A stretch of 41,063 bases of DNA from Clostridia bacterium (GCA_030595925.1 JAUVLC010000006.1:1-41063); one strand, 5' to 3'; shown: positions 8,993 to 18,639, counted from the stretch's first letter. The notes: a model not told the origin generated them from the sequence alone. Numbers and translations: made by a program.

Positions 8993-9355
8993 ATGAAAAA
9001 AGGACGTTTAAAAAAAAGAAAAGAAAGACATGCTCGAATTCGTAAAATTATTTCCGGAGTAGAAGGGTGTCCACGATTGTGTGTATATAAGAGTTTGAAA
9101 CATATTTATGTGCAAATCATAGATGATGAAAAAGGGAGAACTCTGGTGGCTTGTTCTACATTATCTCCTGAAATAAAAGGGGAGATATCCGGTTCCGGAA
9201 ATATTGCCGCAGCGGAAAAGGTAGGTAGCTTGATTGCTGAAAAAGCAAAAAAAGTAGGAATAAAAAAGATAGTTTTTGATAGAAGTGGGTATATGTATCA
9301 CGGTAAAATAAAGACTTTAGCGGATGCTGCGAGAAAAATCGGCCTCCAATTTTAA
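8993..9355 (+). CDS. rplR: Large ribosomal subunit protein uL18
   Basis: A 120-aa L18: [18 protein letters not shown], then [31 protein letters not shown] and the 5S rRNA-binding end [30 protein letters not shown]18 and L5 bring 5S rRNA into the 50S. GAGGT is just before the ATG. The stop is followed by a 145-base gap before rpsE, longer than the neighbouring gaps, with no other gene in it. Confidence 0.97.
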   Translation: MKKGRLKKRKERHARIRKIISGVEGCPRLCVYKSLKHIYVQIIDDEKGRTLVACSTLSPEIKGEISGSGNIAAAEKVGSLIAEKAKKVGIKKIVFDRSGYMYHGKIKTLADAARKIGLQF

Positions 9356-9500
9356 TGGAAGATTTATTCCTGAAAAATTAGTTTTTGCTTGTAAAGAAAA
9401 GGTTAATTTAGTGAAATAAAGAGGGTAATTATTAGAATGTATTTGGGGTGTGATAAATTTAGTTTAGAATCCATGGATGTTGTATGAGGAGGAGAAGGAA

Positions 9501-10016
9501 TTGAACAGAGATATTGTTAATAAAAAGGACAAAGGAGAAAAAAAGGTAAAAGGTGATTTGAAGGAAACAGTAGTGTTTGTAAATAGAGTAGCAAAAGTGG
9601 TAAAAGGTGGAAAGCGATTTAGTTTTAGTGCTTTAGTTGTTGTGGGGGATGAAATTAATCGTGTAGGGGTTGGAATAGGTAAAGCAAAGGTAGTTCAGGG
9701 TGCTATCCGGAAGGCGATAACAAAGGCAAAAAAAAATATGGTAAGTATTTGCCTGCGTAATACGACCATACCTCATGAAATAATGGGTAAATTTGGAGCA
9801 GGCAGGGTTTTGTTAAAACCAGCTTCCCCGGGAACGGGTGTAATAGCCGGGGGGCCGGTAAGAGCAGTTTTAGAAGCTTGTGGGATAAAGGATATTTTAA
9901 GCAAGTCTTTGCGTACAAACAATCCTTTTAATGTCGTTTATGCTACTATGAATGGATTGGAAAGTTTGCGTACGAAAGAACAGGTAATGGATCTTAGAAA
10001 AAGAATTACCAAGTGA
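9501..10016 (+). CDS. rpsE: Small ribosomal subunit protein uS5
   Basis: An S5 protein: dsRBD-like [30 protein letters not shown], then [26 protein letters not shown] and the C-terminal [40 protein letters not shown]5 helps in mRNA unwinding and decoding accuracy. I place the start at TTG 9501 (171 aa) because GAGGAGGAG at 9486-9494 is a strong Shine-Dalgarno exactly 6 bases before it; the in-frame ATG at 9477 would give 179 aa but has no such site. The first ~20 residues are a Lys/Asp-rich lead. Confidence 0.95.
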   Translation: MNRDIVNKKDKGEKKVKGDLKETVVFVNRVAKVVKGGKRFSFSALVVVGDEINRVGVGIGKAKVVQGAIRKAITKAKKNMVSICLRNTTIPHEIMGKFGAGRVLLKPASPGTGVIAGGPVRAVLEACGIKDILSKSLRTNNPFNVVYATMNGLESLRTKEQVMDLRKRITK

Positions 10017-10045
10017 AAAAATAATTTTATGGAGAATAAAAGGAA

Positions 10046-10489
10046 ATGAATTTAAATGAACTTAAACCGGCAAAAGGCAGCAGGCAAAATAAAAAACGGG
10101 TAGGGCGTGGCCCTGGTTCGGGAAGGGGATTGCATTGTGGCCGGGGAAATAAAGGACAAAATTCCCGCACAGGCGGAGGGGTTAGGGTTGGTTTCGAAGG
10201 AGGACAGATGCCTTTAACCAGAAGGCTGCCTAAAAGGGGTTTTAGAAACGCACCTTTTAGAAAAGAATATACAATAATAAATGTTTCTGAATTAGATAGA
10301 AGATTTAAAGAAGGAACAGAAGTAACTGTCCAAATTTTAAGAGAAATGAGATTGACGAAAAGAGATTTTTTGGTAAAAATTTTAGGTGGGGGAGAAATAA
10401 AAAAATCTTTACAGGTGAAGGTAAACGCTTTTAGTGAAAGTGCCCGGCAAAAAATAGAGGCGGCCGGAGGAAAGATTCAGATTATTTAA
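10046..10489 (+). CDS. rplO: Large ribosomal subunit protein uL15
   Basis: A 147-aa L15: [28 protein letters not shown] and [35 protein letters not shown], a basic extended arm, then a small globular part ending [10 protein letters not shown]15 is a late 50S assembly protein. It follows rpsE directly; the L30 gene (rpmD) that usually lies between them is absent, as in several phyla. Confidence 0.97.
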   Translation: MNLNELKPAKGSRQNKKRVGRGPGSGRGLHCGRGNKGQNSRTGGGVRVGFEGGQMPLTRRLPKRGFRNAPFRKEYTIINVSELDRRFKEGTEVTVQILREMRLTKRDFLVKILGGGEIKKSLQVKVNAFSESARQKIEAAGGKIQII

Positions 10490-10552
10490 ATAAGCATTTA
10501 AAAAAACGAAATTCGATTATAATTTAACCGTACGAATAAGAAAGGAATTTTT

Positions 10553-11866
10553 ATGCCAGGTGGGTTTGGAAGTATTTTTAAAGTCCCGGAGTTAAGAAAA
10601 AGAATATTGTTTACTCTGGGGATATTGGTAGTTTATCGGATAGGAGCGGCGATTCCTACTCCCGGGATTGATGGAATAGCCCTGAAAGCTTTTTTTCAAA
10701 CGCAAACAAATACTTTGTTAGGGTTTTTGGATATGTTTTCCGGAGGGGCGTTAAACAGATTATCTATTTTTTCTATGGGGGTTATGCCTTATATTAATGC
10801 ATCTATTATTATGTCTTTATTACAAACAATTATCCCTTATTTGGAAAAATTGTCTAAAGAAGGGGAAGAAGGAAGAAAAAAAATTACCCAGATTACCCGT
10901 TATGCAACGTTGTTTTTGGCTTCGATTCAATCTTATGGATTGACTTTTATGATGCAGGCAATGGAAGCACCGAATAAAGCCCCGGTAGTAATGAATCCCG
11001 GTTTAAACTTTCAGTTATTAACAGTACTGACCTTAACTACGGGAACGGTATTTATTATGTGGTTAGGAGAACGGATTACTGAGCAGGGAATAGGAAATGG
11101 AATTTCTTTGATTATTTTTGCGGGGATAGTTGATAGATTACCGGGTGCTGTAAAAAATATTTTTATTCTTTTGAAAAGTGAGGGGATTTCATTATTTACC
11201 GTTTTAATCCTTTTGGCGATAATATTAATGATTACTGCCGCTGTAGTTTTTGTTCAGCAGGCACAGAGGAGGATTCCCGTACAATATGCTAAAAGGGTTG
11301 TGGGAAGGAAAATGTATGGGGGGCAAACTACTTATTTACCTTTAAAAGTAGATCAGTCGGGAGTAATTGCTGTAATTTTTGCAGTGAGTGTACTTTCTTT
11401 TCCTTTGACGATTGCCCAATTTTTTCCTGATGCAGCGATGGGTAAATTGATTACCAGTTGGTGGTCGAGAGGGAGTTGGATTTATCAATTGGTTTATGTG
11501 TCATTGATTATTTTCTTTTGTTATTTTTATACGGCAATTACTTTTAATCCACAGGATTTGGCGGATAATATGAAAAAATGGGGTGGGTTTGTTCCGGGTA
11601 TTCGTCCGGGAGAAGCTACTGCTAACTATATTGATAGAATTTTAGTAAGAATAACCCTGGTGGGAGCGGTTTTTGTGGCAATAATTGCTGTTTTACCGGA
11701 TTATTTGCGTGCATGGTTGAATGCTCCTTTCTTCTTTGGGGGAACAGCATTGTTAATTGTTGTAGGTGTAGGGTTGGATACAATGGGACAGATAGAATCT
11801 CATTTGATTATGCGACATTATGATGGGTTTGTTAAAAAAGGAAGGATTAGAGGTAGAGGTCGATAG
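10553..11866 (+). CDS. secY: Protein translocase subunit SecY
   Basis: A 437-aa inner-membrane protein with about ten hydrophobic segments. Family marks are RILFTLGILVVYRIGAAIPTPGID at the start, FSGGALNRLSIFSMGVMPYINASIIMSLL (plug and TM2), GERITEQGIGNGISLIIFAGI, the basic cytoplasmic loop QRRIPVQYAKRVVGRKMYGG that docks SecA and the ribosome, and GFVPGIRPGEATANYIDRIL. SecY forms the channel for secretion and membrane insertion. It follows rplO and precedes adk, the usual spc-operon end. Confidence 0.98.
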   Translation: MPGGFGSIFKVPELRKRILFTLGILVVYRIGAAIPTPGIDGIALKAFFQTQTNTLLGFLDMFSGGALNRLSIFSMGVMPYINASIIMSLLQTIIPYLEKLSKEGEEGRKKITQITRYATLFLASIQSYGLTFMMQAMEAPNKAPVVMNPGLNFQLLTVLTLTTGTVFIMWLGERITEQGIGNGISLIIFAGIVDRLPGAVKNIFILLKSEGISLFTVLILLAIILMITAAVVFVQQAQRRIPVQYAKRVVGRKMYGGQTTYLPLKVDQSGVIAVIFAVSVLSFPLTIAQFFPDAAMGKLITSWWSRGSWIYQLVYVSLIIFFCYFYTAITFNPQDLADNMKKWGGFVPGIRPGEATANYIDRILVRITLVGAVFVAIIAVLPDYLRAWLNAPFFFGGTALLIVVGVGLDTMGQIESHLIMRHYDGFVKKGRIRGRGR

Positions 11867-11915
11867 TTTAATGTGAAGTAATTTGTTTTTCAAAAACGGG
11901 AGAAAAAATAAAAAA

Positions 11916-12548
11916 GTGAATTTGATTTTATTGGGAGCACCTGGGTCAGGTAAAGGGACTCAGGCATTTAAATTGTCGGAAAAATATAAAATATCACATA
12001 TTTCTACAGGTGATATATTTCGGGAAGCAATTAAAAAAGAGGATGCTTTTAGTTTAAAAGTGAAACGGATAGTAGAAGGAGGCGGATTAGTTCCTGACGA
12101 AATAGTTTTAGAAATTGTCTTAAGAGAATTACGGCTGGAGTCAAATGCTGCAGGGTTTGTTTTGGATGGATTTCCCAGGACATTATTTCAGGCAGAATCT
12201 TTGGATAAGAATTTTAGAAAACCTTTGAAAGTTTTGTATATAAAATTAGAGGAGAAAGAAGTAGTCAGGAGATTATCCGGCAGGAGAATTTGTAAGCAAT
12301 GCGGAAAAGGATATCATTTGCTTTTTAATCCTTCCAGGGAAGAGAGGGTTTGTGATTCTTGTGGTGGAGAACTTTATCAGAGAAAAGATGATGAAGAGGC
12401 AACGATAAAAAATCGTTTGTTGTTTTATGAAAAACATATAGAGCATGTTCTTTCTTTTTACGAAAAAAAAGGGAATCTTTTTGTCTTTGAAGGAGACAGG
12501 ACAATTGAAGAAATTTTTTCCCGTTTGTGTAAGGTTATAGGTGAATGA
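11916..12548 (+). CDS. adk: Adenylate kinase, zinc-lid type
   Basis: Converts AMP + ATP to 2 ADP. It has the P-loop GAPGSGKGTQ at the very start, ISTGDIFREAI (AMP-binding), FVLDGFPRTLFQAESL and a LID with C-x2-C-x16-C-x2-C (CKQC ... CDSC), the Cys4 zinc form. The GTG at 11916 gives the usual family start (M)NLILLGAPG and 210 aa; GGGAG lies 13 bases before it, which is loose. An in-frame TTG at 11883 would add 11 basic residues and is the alternative. The stop overlaps map by 4 bases. Confidence 0.95.
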   Translation: MNLILLGAPGSGKGTQAFKLSEKYKISHISTGDIFREAIKKEDAFSLKVKRIVEGGGLVPDEIVLEIVLRELRLESNAAGFVLDGFPRTLFQAESLDKNFRKPLKVLYIKLEEKEVVRRLSGRRICKQCGKGYHLLFNPSREERVCDSCGGELYQRKDDEEATIKNRLLFYEKHIEHVLSFYEKKGNLFVFEGDRTIEEIFSRLCKVIGE

Positions 12549-13291
12549 TTATAATAAAATCGAAAAACGAAGTAAATAAGATAAGGGAAAGTTGTCGTAT
12601 CGTTGCGGATGTTTGCCGTGTTTTAAAAAAAGAGATTTTACCGGGAGTGGAGACCCGTCAACTTGATAAGCGGGCAGAAGGGATGATTAGGGAAAAGAAG
12701 GCTGAGCCTGCTTTTTTGGGATATAGAGGATTTCCGGCAAGTATTTGTGTGTCTGTTAATGAAAAGGTAGTTCATGGTATCCCTGAAGGAAAAAAGTTAG
12801 AAGAAGGGGATATTTTAAGTTTAGACATCGGGGTTTTGTATAATGGATACTATGCGGATATGGCATTTACAACGGCGGTGGGCCGGATAAGTAAAAAAGC
12901 GGAAAAATTGATAGAGGTTACTAAAGAGTCTTTGTATTGTGGGATTGAAAAAATGTATTCTGGGAATAGATTAGGTGATATATCGAATGCAGTTCAGGTA
13001 AAAGTCGAATCTAATAATTTTTCGGTAGTGCGGGATTTTGTCGGACACGGGGTTGGTGCTCAGTTGCATGAAGATCCGCAGATACCTAATTATGGTTTAC
13101 CGAATAAGGGCCCTTTTTTGAAGGAAGGAATGGTTTTTGCTTTGGAACCGATGGTCAATTTAGGTGGATGGGAAACGAAAGTTCTTGATGACAATTGGAC
13201 TGTGGTAACTAAAGACGGGAGTTTGTCGGCACATTTTGAACATACAGTGGCTATAACCGCTAATGGTCCGGAAATATTAACTGAATGGTAA
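12545..13291 (+). CDS. map: Methionine aminopeptidase, type I
   Basis: A 248-aa enzyme that removes the N-terminal Met from new proteins. The five metal ligands are visible: Asp in SLDIGVLYNGYYADMAFT (two), His in VGHGVGAQLHEDPQIPNYG, Glu in FALEPMVN and Glu in SAHFEHTVAIT. The substrate-pocket His is in VHGIPEG. The start ATG overlaps the adk stop (ATGA), so the two are translationally coupled. The order secY-adk-map-infA-rpmJ is common in bacteria. Confidence 0.97.
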   Translation: MIIIKSKNEVNKIRESCRIVADVCRVLKKEILPGVETRQLDKRAEGMIREKKAEPAFLGYRGFPASICVSVNEKVVHGIPEGKKLEEGDILSLDIGVLYNGYYADMAFTTAVGRISKKAEKLIEVTKESLYCGIEKMYSGNRLGDISNAVQVKVESNNFSVVRDFVGHGVGAQLHEDPQIPNYGLPNKGPFLKEGMVFALEPMVNLGGWETKVLDDNWTVVTKDGSLSAHFEHTVAITANGPEILTEW

Positions 13292-13321
13292 TTGTTAAAA
13301 AAAAAGAGAAGGAAATTAATT

Positions 13322-13540
13322 ATGACCAAAGAAGCGAAAATTGAAGTAGAAGGCATAATCGTAGAGACATTACCCAATGCAATGTTTTGGGTAAAACTAG
13401 ATAATGGACACAAGGTTTTAGCACACATTTCAGGAAAAATAAGAATGCATTTTATTAGAATATTACCGGGAGACAGGGTTAAAGTGGAATTATCTCCTTA
13501 TGATTTAGCCCGGGGAAGAATTACTTATAGAACGAAATGA
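13322..13540 (+). CDS. infA: Translation initiation factor IF-1
   Basis: With the ATG at 13322 the protein is exactly 72 aa, the family's standard length: [69 protein letters not shown]. This is the complete OB fold that binds the A site of the 30S subunit at initiation. The in-frame region before 13322 (LKKKRRK) is not part of the family. AGAAGGA lies before the ATG. Confidence 0.98.
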   Translation: MTKEAKIEVEGIIVETLPNAMFWVKLDNGHKVLAHISGKIRMHFIRILPGDRVKVELSPYDLARGRITYRTK

Positions 13541-13570
13541 AAATAATTTAGTTTGATAGGGAGTAATTAA

Positions 13571-13684
13571 ATGAAAGTCAGGTCATCAGTTAAGCCGATG
13601 TGTAAAAAATGTAAAATAATAAAAAGAAAGGGTGTTGTAAGGATTATTTGTACTAATTTACGTCATAAACAGAGACAAGGATAA
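13571..13684 (+). CDS. rpmJ: Large ribosomal subunit protein bL36 (Zn-binding form)
   Basis: A 37-aa L36 read from ATG 13571 to TAA 13682-13684, starting [21 protein letters not shown] and ending LRHKQRQG. The zinc ligands C11, C14, C27 and H32 are all present, so this is the C+ paralogue. L36 is a small 50S assembly protein near the base of the L7/L12 stalk. GATAGGGAG is upstream. It is placed between infA and rpsM as expected and is too short for standard ORF length cut-offs. Confidence 0.97.
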   Translation: MKVRSSVKPMCKKCKIIKRKGVVRIICTNLRHKQRQG

Positions 13685-13708
13685 AGAAATATTGTGAGGG
13701 AGGATTAA

Positions 13709-14110
13709 ATGGCTCGTATTGCAGGGGTGGATTTACCACGGGATAAAAGGGTTGAAGTAGGGATTACTTATATTTACGGTATTGGAAGGATGTTGGCTCT
13801 TCACATTTTAAAAGTAATAGAGATTGACCCTAATACCCGGGTGAAAAATTTGACCGAGACAGAGATAAGTAAATTAAATAGTTTTATTCAGGATAATATT
13901 AAAGTAGAAGGAGATTTGCGGCGGGAAATTCATCAGAATATAAGAAGGCTGATAGAAATCCGTAGTTATCGTGGTTTACGACATCGCAGAAATTTGCCTT
14001 TAAGGGGGCAGAGAACGCGCACTAATGCACGAACTAAAAGAGGAAACAGAAGAACCGTGGGGTCTGCCCGTGTGGAAAAACAAAAGAGCGGATCATCTGC
14101 AAAAAAATAA
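13709..14110 (+). CDS. rpsM: Small ribosomal subunit protein uS13
   Basis: A 133-aa S13: [26 protein letters not shown] (helix-two-turn-helix region), then [35 protein letters not shown], the basic tail that reaches the P-site tRNA. The last ~20 residues ([17 protein letters not shown]) form an additional tail. S13 makes head bridges to the 50S. GTGAGGGAGG precedes the ATG. It starts the alpha-operon part of the cluster. Confidence 0.97.
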   Translation: MARIAGVDLPRDKRVEVGITYIYGIGRMLALHILKVIEIDPNTRVKNLTETEISKLNSFIQDNIKVEGDLRREIHQNIRRLIEIRSYRGLRHRRNLPLRGQRTRTNARTKRGNRRTVGSARVEKQKSGSSAKK

Positions 14111-14176
14111 TAATAGGTTAAGGTATAAAGAATAGTTGTTTTTAATTTAAATGGATAAAAAAAAAGAGGAGGGGAG

Positions 14177-14569
14177 ATGCCACCTAAGAAAAAGGGCGGG
14201 GTAAAGAAAAAAGTAATTAGAGGTGTAGTTCAGGGGCAAGCTCATATTCAATCAAGTTTTAATAATACAATTATAACTATAACTGATGAACAGGGTAAGG
14301 TTTTGAGTTGCTCAAGTGCGGGGGCTGTAGGATTTAAAGGGGCAAAGAAAGGAACCCCCTTTGCTGCACAAATTGCATCACAAGCTTGTGCTAAAAAGGC
14401 GCAGGAAATGGGTTTAAGACAGGTAGCTGTTCTGGTTAAAGGGCCGGGGTCAGGAAGAGAAACAGCTATTCGGGCTTTACAGTCAGCAGGGTTGATGATT
14501 ACTTCTATAAAAGATATTACTCCTATTCCGCATAATGGGTGTCGTCCGCCGAAACAAAGGCGGGTATAA
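14177..14569 (+). CDS. rpsK: Small ribosomal subunit protein uS11
   Basis: A 130-aa S11: a basic lead [11 protein letters not shown], then [60 protein letters not shown] and the end [22 protein letters not shown]11 lies on the 30S platform near the Shine-Dalgarno helix. GAGGAGGGGAG immediately precedes the ATG. It follows rpsM and precedes rpsD in the standard order. Confidence 0.98.
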   Translation: MPPKKKGGVKKKVIRGVVQGQAHIQSSFNNTIITITDEQGKVLSCSSAGAVGFKGAKKGTPFAAQIASQACAKKAQEMGLRQVAVLVKGPGSGRETAIRALQSAGLMITSIKDITPIPHNGCRPPKQRRV

Positions 14570-14593
14570 ATTAAAAGGAGGACATGATTTAAG

Positions 14594-15220
14594 ATGGCTA
14601 GATATACTGGGCCGGTTTGTCGGCTATGTCGTAGAGAAGGAATAAAATTGTTTTTAAAAGGGAGTAGATGTTATACTTCTAAATGTGTTATGGAAAAGAA
14701 AGTAGTGGCTCCCGGACAACGTAGCCGAAGAAGAACCAAGATTTCAGAGTATGCATTGCAATTAAGAGAGAAACAAAAAGCTAAAAGAATGGCTGGTGTT
14801 TTGGAAAGTCAATTTCGTAGATATTTTCACAGGGCAGAGAAGAAAACAGGACTGACCGGAGAAAATCTCTTACTTGAATTAGAATTGAGATTTGATAATA
14901 TAGTTTTTCGCCTGGGGTTTTCGAGTTCAAAAAGAGAGGCACGGCAACTTATTCGGCATAGGCATTTTTTAATAAACGGTAAGACCGTAGATATTCCCTC
15001 TTATGAAGTGAAAGTTCAGGATAAAATTACTCTTCGGGAAAAAAGTAAAGAAAATATTCAAATCAAAAGTGCAGTGGAAGAAAGTAAAAAAAGGGGATTG
15101 CCTTCATGGTTGGAATTTGATGAAAAAAAACTGGAAGGGAATGTCCTTAATTTGCCCAATAGAGAAGAAATGTCGATACCGGTACAAGAGCAATTGATTG
15201 TAGAATTATATTCTAAGTAG
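14594..15220 (+). CDS. rpsD: Small ribosomal subunit protein uS4 (Zn-binding form)
   Basis: A 208-aa S4. The N-terminal domain has cysteines C9, C12, C26 and C31 (VCRLC ... RCYTSKC), the zinc-binding C+ form. The S4 RNA-binding domain follows (LELRFDNIVFRLGFSSSKREARQLIRHRHFLINGKTVDIPSYEVK) and the protein ends with the IPVQEQLIVELYSK helix. S4 nucleates 30S assembly and often autoregulates its operon. AAAAGGAGG sits about 11 bases before the ATG; an ATG nearer to it runs into a stop after one codon. Confidence 0.97.
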   Translation: MARYTGPVCRLCRREGIKLFLKGSRCYTSKCVMEKKVVAPGQRSRRRTKISEYALQLREKQKAKRMAGVLESQFRRYFHRAEKKTGLTGENLLLELELRFDNIVFRLGFSSSKREARQLIRHRHFLINGKTVDIPSYEVKVQDKITLREKSKENIQIKSAVEESKKRGLPSWLEFDEKKLEGNVLNLPNREEMSIPVQEQLIVELYSK

Positions 15221-15282
15221 TAATTTGTAAAACTTATGTAATGAATACAAAATAAATATTTTAAGATGGGGGTATAGAAAAG

Positions 15283-16242
15283 ATGATGTTTAATGATTTA
15301 GTTATCCCTGAAAGGCTTATTATTGATAAAGGGAAAAGTTCTGATGTTTACGGGAGATTTATTGCTGAACCGTTTGAAAGAGGATATGGGCATACAATAG
15401 GCAATTCCTTAAGGAGAATTCTTCTTTCTTCTTTAGAAAGTGCGGCCGTAACGGCAGTGAAAATTAAAGGTGTAATGCATGAGTTTTCTGTTTTGCCGGG
15501 AGTAGTGGAAGATGTAACCAATATAATCTTAAATCTTAAATTGCTGCGTTTTAAACTATATTCTTCCGGCCCGGAGACACTTTATTTGCAAATATCCAGG
15601 GAAGGAAAGGTTACGGCAAAAGACATTAAACCTAATTCTAATGTGGAAATTCTTAATTTAGATCAAACTATCCTTACTTTAGATAATAACGGGAAAATAG
15701 AAATGGAAATAGAAGTAAATAAAGGCCGTGGTTATGTTCCCAGTGAAAAGAACAAAAGTAAAGATCATCCTATTGGAACAATAGCGATGGATTCTATTTT
15801 TAGTCCTGTAATCAGGGTTAATTATGAGGTGGAAGACACTAGAATAGAGCAGGTAACCGATTATAATAGATTAATTATGGAAATATGGACGGATGGGAGT
15901 GTTTTACCTCAGGATGCCCTTGCTTATGCAGCTAAGATTTTGAAAGATTCTTTAACTATTTTTATTAATTTTGACGAAGAAAAAATAGTAGAAAAAAAAG
16001 AAGAAACCAAGGAAAAAGAAAAGGAAGATGGCCCTTCTCAGGAAATGCTTGAGCAATCCGTAGAAATTATTGAGCTTTCCGTGCGGGCGGCTAATTGTCT
16101 GAAAGAAGCAAAGATAAAAACTTTGGGAGATTTAATAAAGAGAAAAGAAGATGATTTATTACAACGTAGAAATTTTGGGAGAAAATCTCTGGAAGAAATA
16201 AAAGAGAAACTTAAGGAATTGGGACTTTCTTTGGGTAGATAG
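15283..16242 (+). CDS. rpoA: DNA-directed RNA polymerase subunit alpha
   Basis: A 319-aa alpha subunit. The N-terminal domain has GRFIAEPFERGYGHTIGNSLRRILLSSLESAAVTAVKI (dimer interface) and RVNYEVEDTRIEQVTDYNRLIMEIWTDGSVLP. A Glu/Lys-rich linker of about 30 residues (EEKIVEKKEETKEKEKEDG) leads to the C-terminal domain with VEIIELSVRAANCLKEAKIKTLGDLI and FGRKSLEEIKEKLKELGL, which binds UP elements and activators. The start may be ATG 15283 or the adjacent 15286. It lies in its usual place between rpsD and rplQ. Confidence 0.98.
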   Translation: MMFNDLVIPERLIIDKGKSSDVYGRFIAEPFERGYGHTIGNSLRRILLSSLESAAVTAVKIKGVMHEFSVLPGVVEDVTNIILNLKLLRFKLYSSGPETLYLQISREGKVTAKDIKPNSNVEILNLDQTILTLDNNGKIEMEIEVNKGRGYVPSEKNKSKDHPIGTIAMDSIFSPVIRVNYEVEDTRIEQVTDYNRLIMEIWTDGSVLPQDALAYAAKILKDSLTIFINFDEEKIVEKKEETKEKEKEDGPSQEMLEQSVEIIELSVRAANCLKEAKIKTLGDLIKRKEDDLLQRRNFGRKSLEEIKEKLKELGLSLGR

Positions 16243-16299
16243 AATATTTGAGTACTATGTGATTAAACTAACTTAATTAGACTTGGAGGGAATGCTTTT

Positions 16300-16653
16300 A
16301 TGGGAAGAGCGAAAGTAGGAAGACAATTGGGAAGAGATAGTGCGCAAAGGAGATCTTTATTGCGTAATCTGGCGAGTGATTTATTTAAATATGAAGAGAT
16401 AAAAACTACGGAAGCTAAAGCAAAGGAATTAAAACGGTTTGCTGAAAAGATTATTACCCGTGCTAAAAAAGGTGATGCTCTTGCGCGTAGAATAATTAAG
16501 AAAGATATAACTAATAAAGAAATAGTAAAAAAACTGATAGATGTTTTAGCTGTTAGATATGCTCAGAGAAATGGAGGGTATACCCGGATTTTAAAACTTA
16601 ATTTTCGTGCCGGGGATGGGGCACAAATTTGTATGATTCGATTGACGGAATAA
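16300..16653 (+). CDS. rplQ: Large ribosomal subunit protein bL17
   Basis: A 117-aa L17: GRAKVGRQLGRDSAQRRSLLRNLASDLFKYEEIKTTEAKAKELKRFAEKIITRAKKGD, then RNGGYTRILKLNFRAGDGAQICMIRL. L17 sits at the tunnel exit side of the 50S. CTTGGAGGG precedes the ATG. It closes the ribosomal block; the following 111 bases hold a pyrimidine-rich stretch and a candidate promoter for mreB. Confidence 0.97.
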   Translation: MGRAKVGRQLGRDSAQRRSLLRNLASDLFKYEEIKTTEAKAKELKRFAEKIITRAKKGDALARRIIKKDITNKEIVKKLIDVLAVRYAQRNGGYTRILKLNFRAGDGAQICMIRLTE

Positions 16654-16712
16654 TTTATTTCTTGATTTTACCCCTTTTCTTTTTTTACCCCTCATTTTCC
16701 GCTTTTATTTTA

Positions 16713-16740
16713 TAGACAATTAAAATATTGACCATAGAAT
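16713..16740 (+). promoter_or_regulatory. Candidate sigma70-type promoter before mreB
   Basis: TAGACA at 16713-16718 and TAGAAT at 16735-16740 each match the consensus boxes at five of six positions and are 16 bases apart. They lie 24 bases before the mreB start in the gap after rplQ. The short distance to the Shine-Dalgarno would give a short leader. This is a pattern match only. Confidence 0.45.
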
Positions 16741-16764
16741 TTAAATTTTACTGTGGAGGCAGGA

Positions 16765-17814
16765 ATGTTTAATTATTTATTTGGAATATTTTCTAATGAT
16801 ATGGGAATTGATTTGGGAACAGCGAACACCCTTGTTTATGTAAAAGGAGAAGGGATAATTTTACGTGAACCTTCTGTGGTAGCGATTGACCGTGAAACAA
16901 GAAATGCTCTGGCAGTAGGATTGGAAGCAAAAAGGATGATTGGGAAAACACCGGCTAACATTATAGCCGTTCGTCCTATGCGTAATGGTGTAATTGCTGA
17001 TTTTGAAATTACGGAAAGAATGATTCGTTATTTTATAAAAAAGGTACATAATCGAAAAGCCTTGCTTCATCCAAGAATAGTAATCGGAGTTCCTTCGGGG
17101 ATTACAGAAGTGGAGCGGAGAGCTGTAAGGGAGTCAGCGTCTCAGGCGGGAGCCAGGGAAGTTCATTTAATTGAAGAACCTATGGCAGCAGCAATTGGTG
17201 CGGATATTCCGGTGTATGAACCGGCGGGAAATATGATTGTAGACATAGGTGGAGGAACTACGGAAGTCGCAGTGATTTCTTTGGGTGGAATGGTGGTTAC
17301 TAAATCAGTGAGGGTGGCCGGGGATGAAATGGATGAATCTATTGTTCAATATTTCAAAAAAAAATATAATCTTTTAATCGGCGAACGTACGGCGGAAGAT
17401 GTGAAAATTAATATTGGTTCGGTTTCTCCTCAATATGCGGAAATGGATGCAGTAGAAGTAAAAGGAAGGGATTTAGTTTCGGGTTTGCCTAAAACGGTTA
17501 AGATTAGCTCGGAAGAAGTGGGTAAGGCTTTGAGTGAACCTATAAAGACTATTGTAGAGGCAATAAAAAACACTTTAGAAGAAACACCTGCTGAATTATC
17601 CGCGGATTTAGTAGATAGGGGAATTATTTTAGCAGGAGGAGGTGCTTTGCTTAAGGGGTTACCGGAACTTATCAAAAAGGAAACGGAACTTCCGGTAAGT
17701 ATTGCTCCTGATCCGTTAACCTGTGTTGCCCTGGGAGCAGGAAAATATCTTGAAGAATTGGATTCTCTTAAAAAAGGCAAAAACATAATGGATGAAGCGG
17801 AGAGAAAAGGTTAA
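16765..17814 (+). CDS. mreB: Rod-shape determining protein MreB (actin homologue)
   Basis: A 349-aa bacterial actin. Phosphate-1 loop [20 protein letters not shown], the [22 protein letters not shown] block, [41 protein letters not shown], phosphate-2 [17 protein letters not shown] and adenosine motif [18 protein letters not shown] are all present. MreB filaments under the inner membrane guide side-wall synthesis. The ATG at 16765 is chosen because TGGAGG at 16754-16759 is 5 bases upstream; an in-frame GTG at 16753 overlaps that site. It leads the operon mreB-mreC-mreD-mrdA-rodA. Confidence 0.98.
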   Translation: MFNYLFGIFSNDMGIDLGTANTLVYVKGEGIILREPSVVAIDRETRNALAVGLEAKRMIGKTPANIIAVRPMRNGVIADFEITERMIRYFIKKVHNRKALLHPRIVIGVPSGITEVERRAVRESASQAGAREVHLIEEPMAAAIGADIPVYEPAGNMIVDIGGGTTEVAVISLGGMVVTKSVRVAGDEMDESIVQYFKKKYNLLIGERTAEDVKINIGSVSPQYAEMDAVEVKGRDLVSGLPKTVKISSEEVGKALSEPIKTIVEAIKNTLEETPAELSADLVDRGIILAGGGALLKGLPELIKKETELPVSIAPDPLTCVALGAGKYLEELDSLKKGKNIMDEAERKG

Positions 17815-18639
17815 ATGGCGGAGTTTATAGAAAAAAAGAAAACGTTGTTTACTTTCTTTTCTTTAATATTCATTTCCGTTATTTTTATGTCTTTGCGGAT
17901 GGATCGGAAAATCGGAGTCTTTAGAAATATTATTTTTTATGTTTTTTCCGCTGCACCTGCGCATATAGATAATGTTTTAAGACAGAGCCAGGGTGTTGCA
18001 GAAAGAATTTATGCTATGGGTTTGGTCTATAAAGAAAATGTTGAATTAAAGAAAGAGATTGGGGTTTTTGTTGAGAAGGAAACATATTTTAAGAAGTTAA
18101 AATTAGAGAATAAACGATTGGAAGAGATAGTTCAATATGAAAGTAATCTGTCTTATAAAAGGCAGGTTGTAGCCAGGATGATTGGGCGGGAACCTAATAG
18201 TTGGTATAATGCGATAATTATCAATAAGGGGACAAAAACCGGGATAAATAATGATGATATAGTAATTACTTATCAACAGGGCCAGGAGGGAGTAATAGGC
18301 AGGGTCATAGAAACCTCTTATTTTTCCTCGAAAGTTCTATTAATTACGGATAGTAATTCTGCAATAGCGGCTTATATAAAAAGAAACGAAGAAGACGGAT
18401 TAATAGAAGGACAGAATAAAGAAGATTTAATAATGAAATATCTTAGTTCTAAAGCAAATGTTCAAATAGGGGATACAATAGTAACTTCAGGGTACGGTGG
18501 TGTTTTTCCGGGACAAATAGTAATTGGAAAAGTGAAAACTGTACTGGTGGAAAATTCTCCCGGGCATTTTAGAGGGGCTCTGATTTCTCCTGTTATAAAT
18601 CTTAATCGAATATCCGATGTTTTAGTAATTAAACGATGA
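17815..18639 (+). CDS. mreC: Cell shape-determining protein MreC
   Basis: A 274-aa protein with one transmembrane helix near residues 12-30 (LFTFFSLIFISVIFMSL), a coiled-coil at about 60-105 (ELKKEIGVFVEKETYFKKLKLENKRLEEIV, rich in heptads) and the periplasmic beta domain with VVARMIGREPNSWYNAIIINKGTKTGI, GVIGRVIETSYFSSKVLLITDSNSAIAAYI and TSGYGGVFPGQIVIGKV. MreC links MreB to PBP2/RodA. The ATG follows the mreB stop with no gap, and the end overlaps mreD by 4 bases. Confidence 0.96.
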   Translation: MAEFIEKKKTLFTFFSLIFISVIFMSLRMDRKIGVFRNIIFYVFSAAPAHIDNVLRQSQGVAERIYAMGLVYKENVELKKEIGVFVEKETYFKKLKLENKRLEEIVQYESNLSYKRQVVARMIGREPNSWYNAIIINKGTKTGINNDDIVITYQQGQEGVIGRVIETSYFSSKVLLITDSNSAIAAYIKRNEEDGLIEGQNKEDLIMKYLSSKANVQIGDTIVTSGYGGVFPGQIVIGKVKTVLVENSPGHFRGALISPVINLNRISDVLVIKR

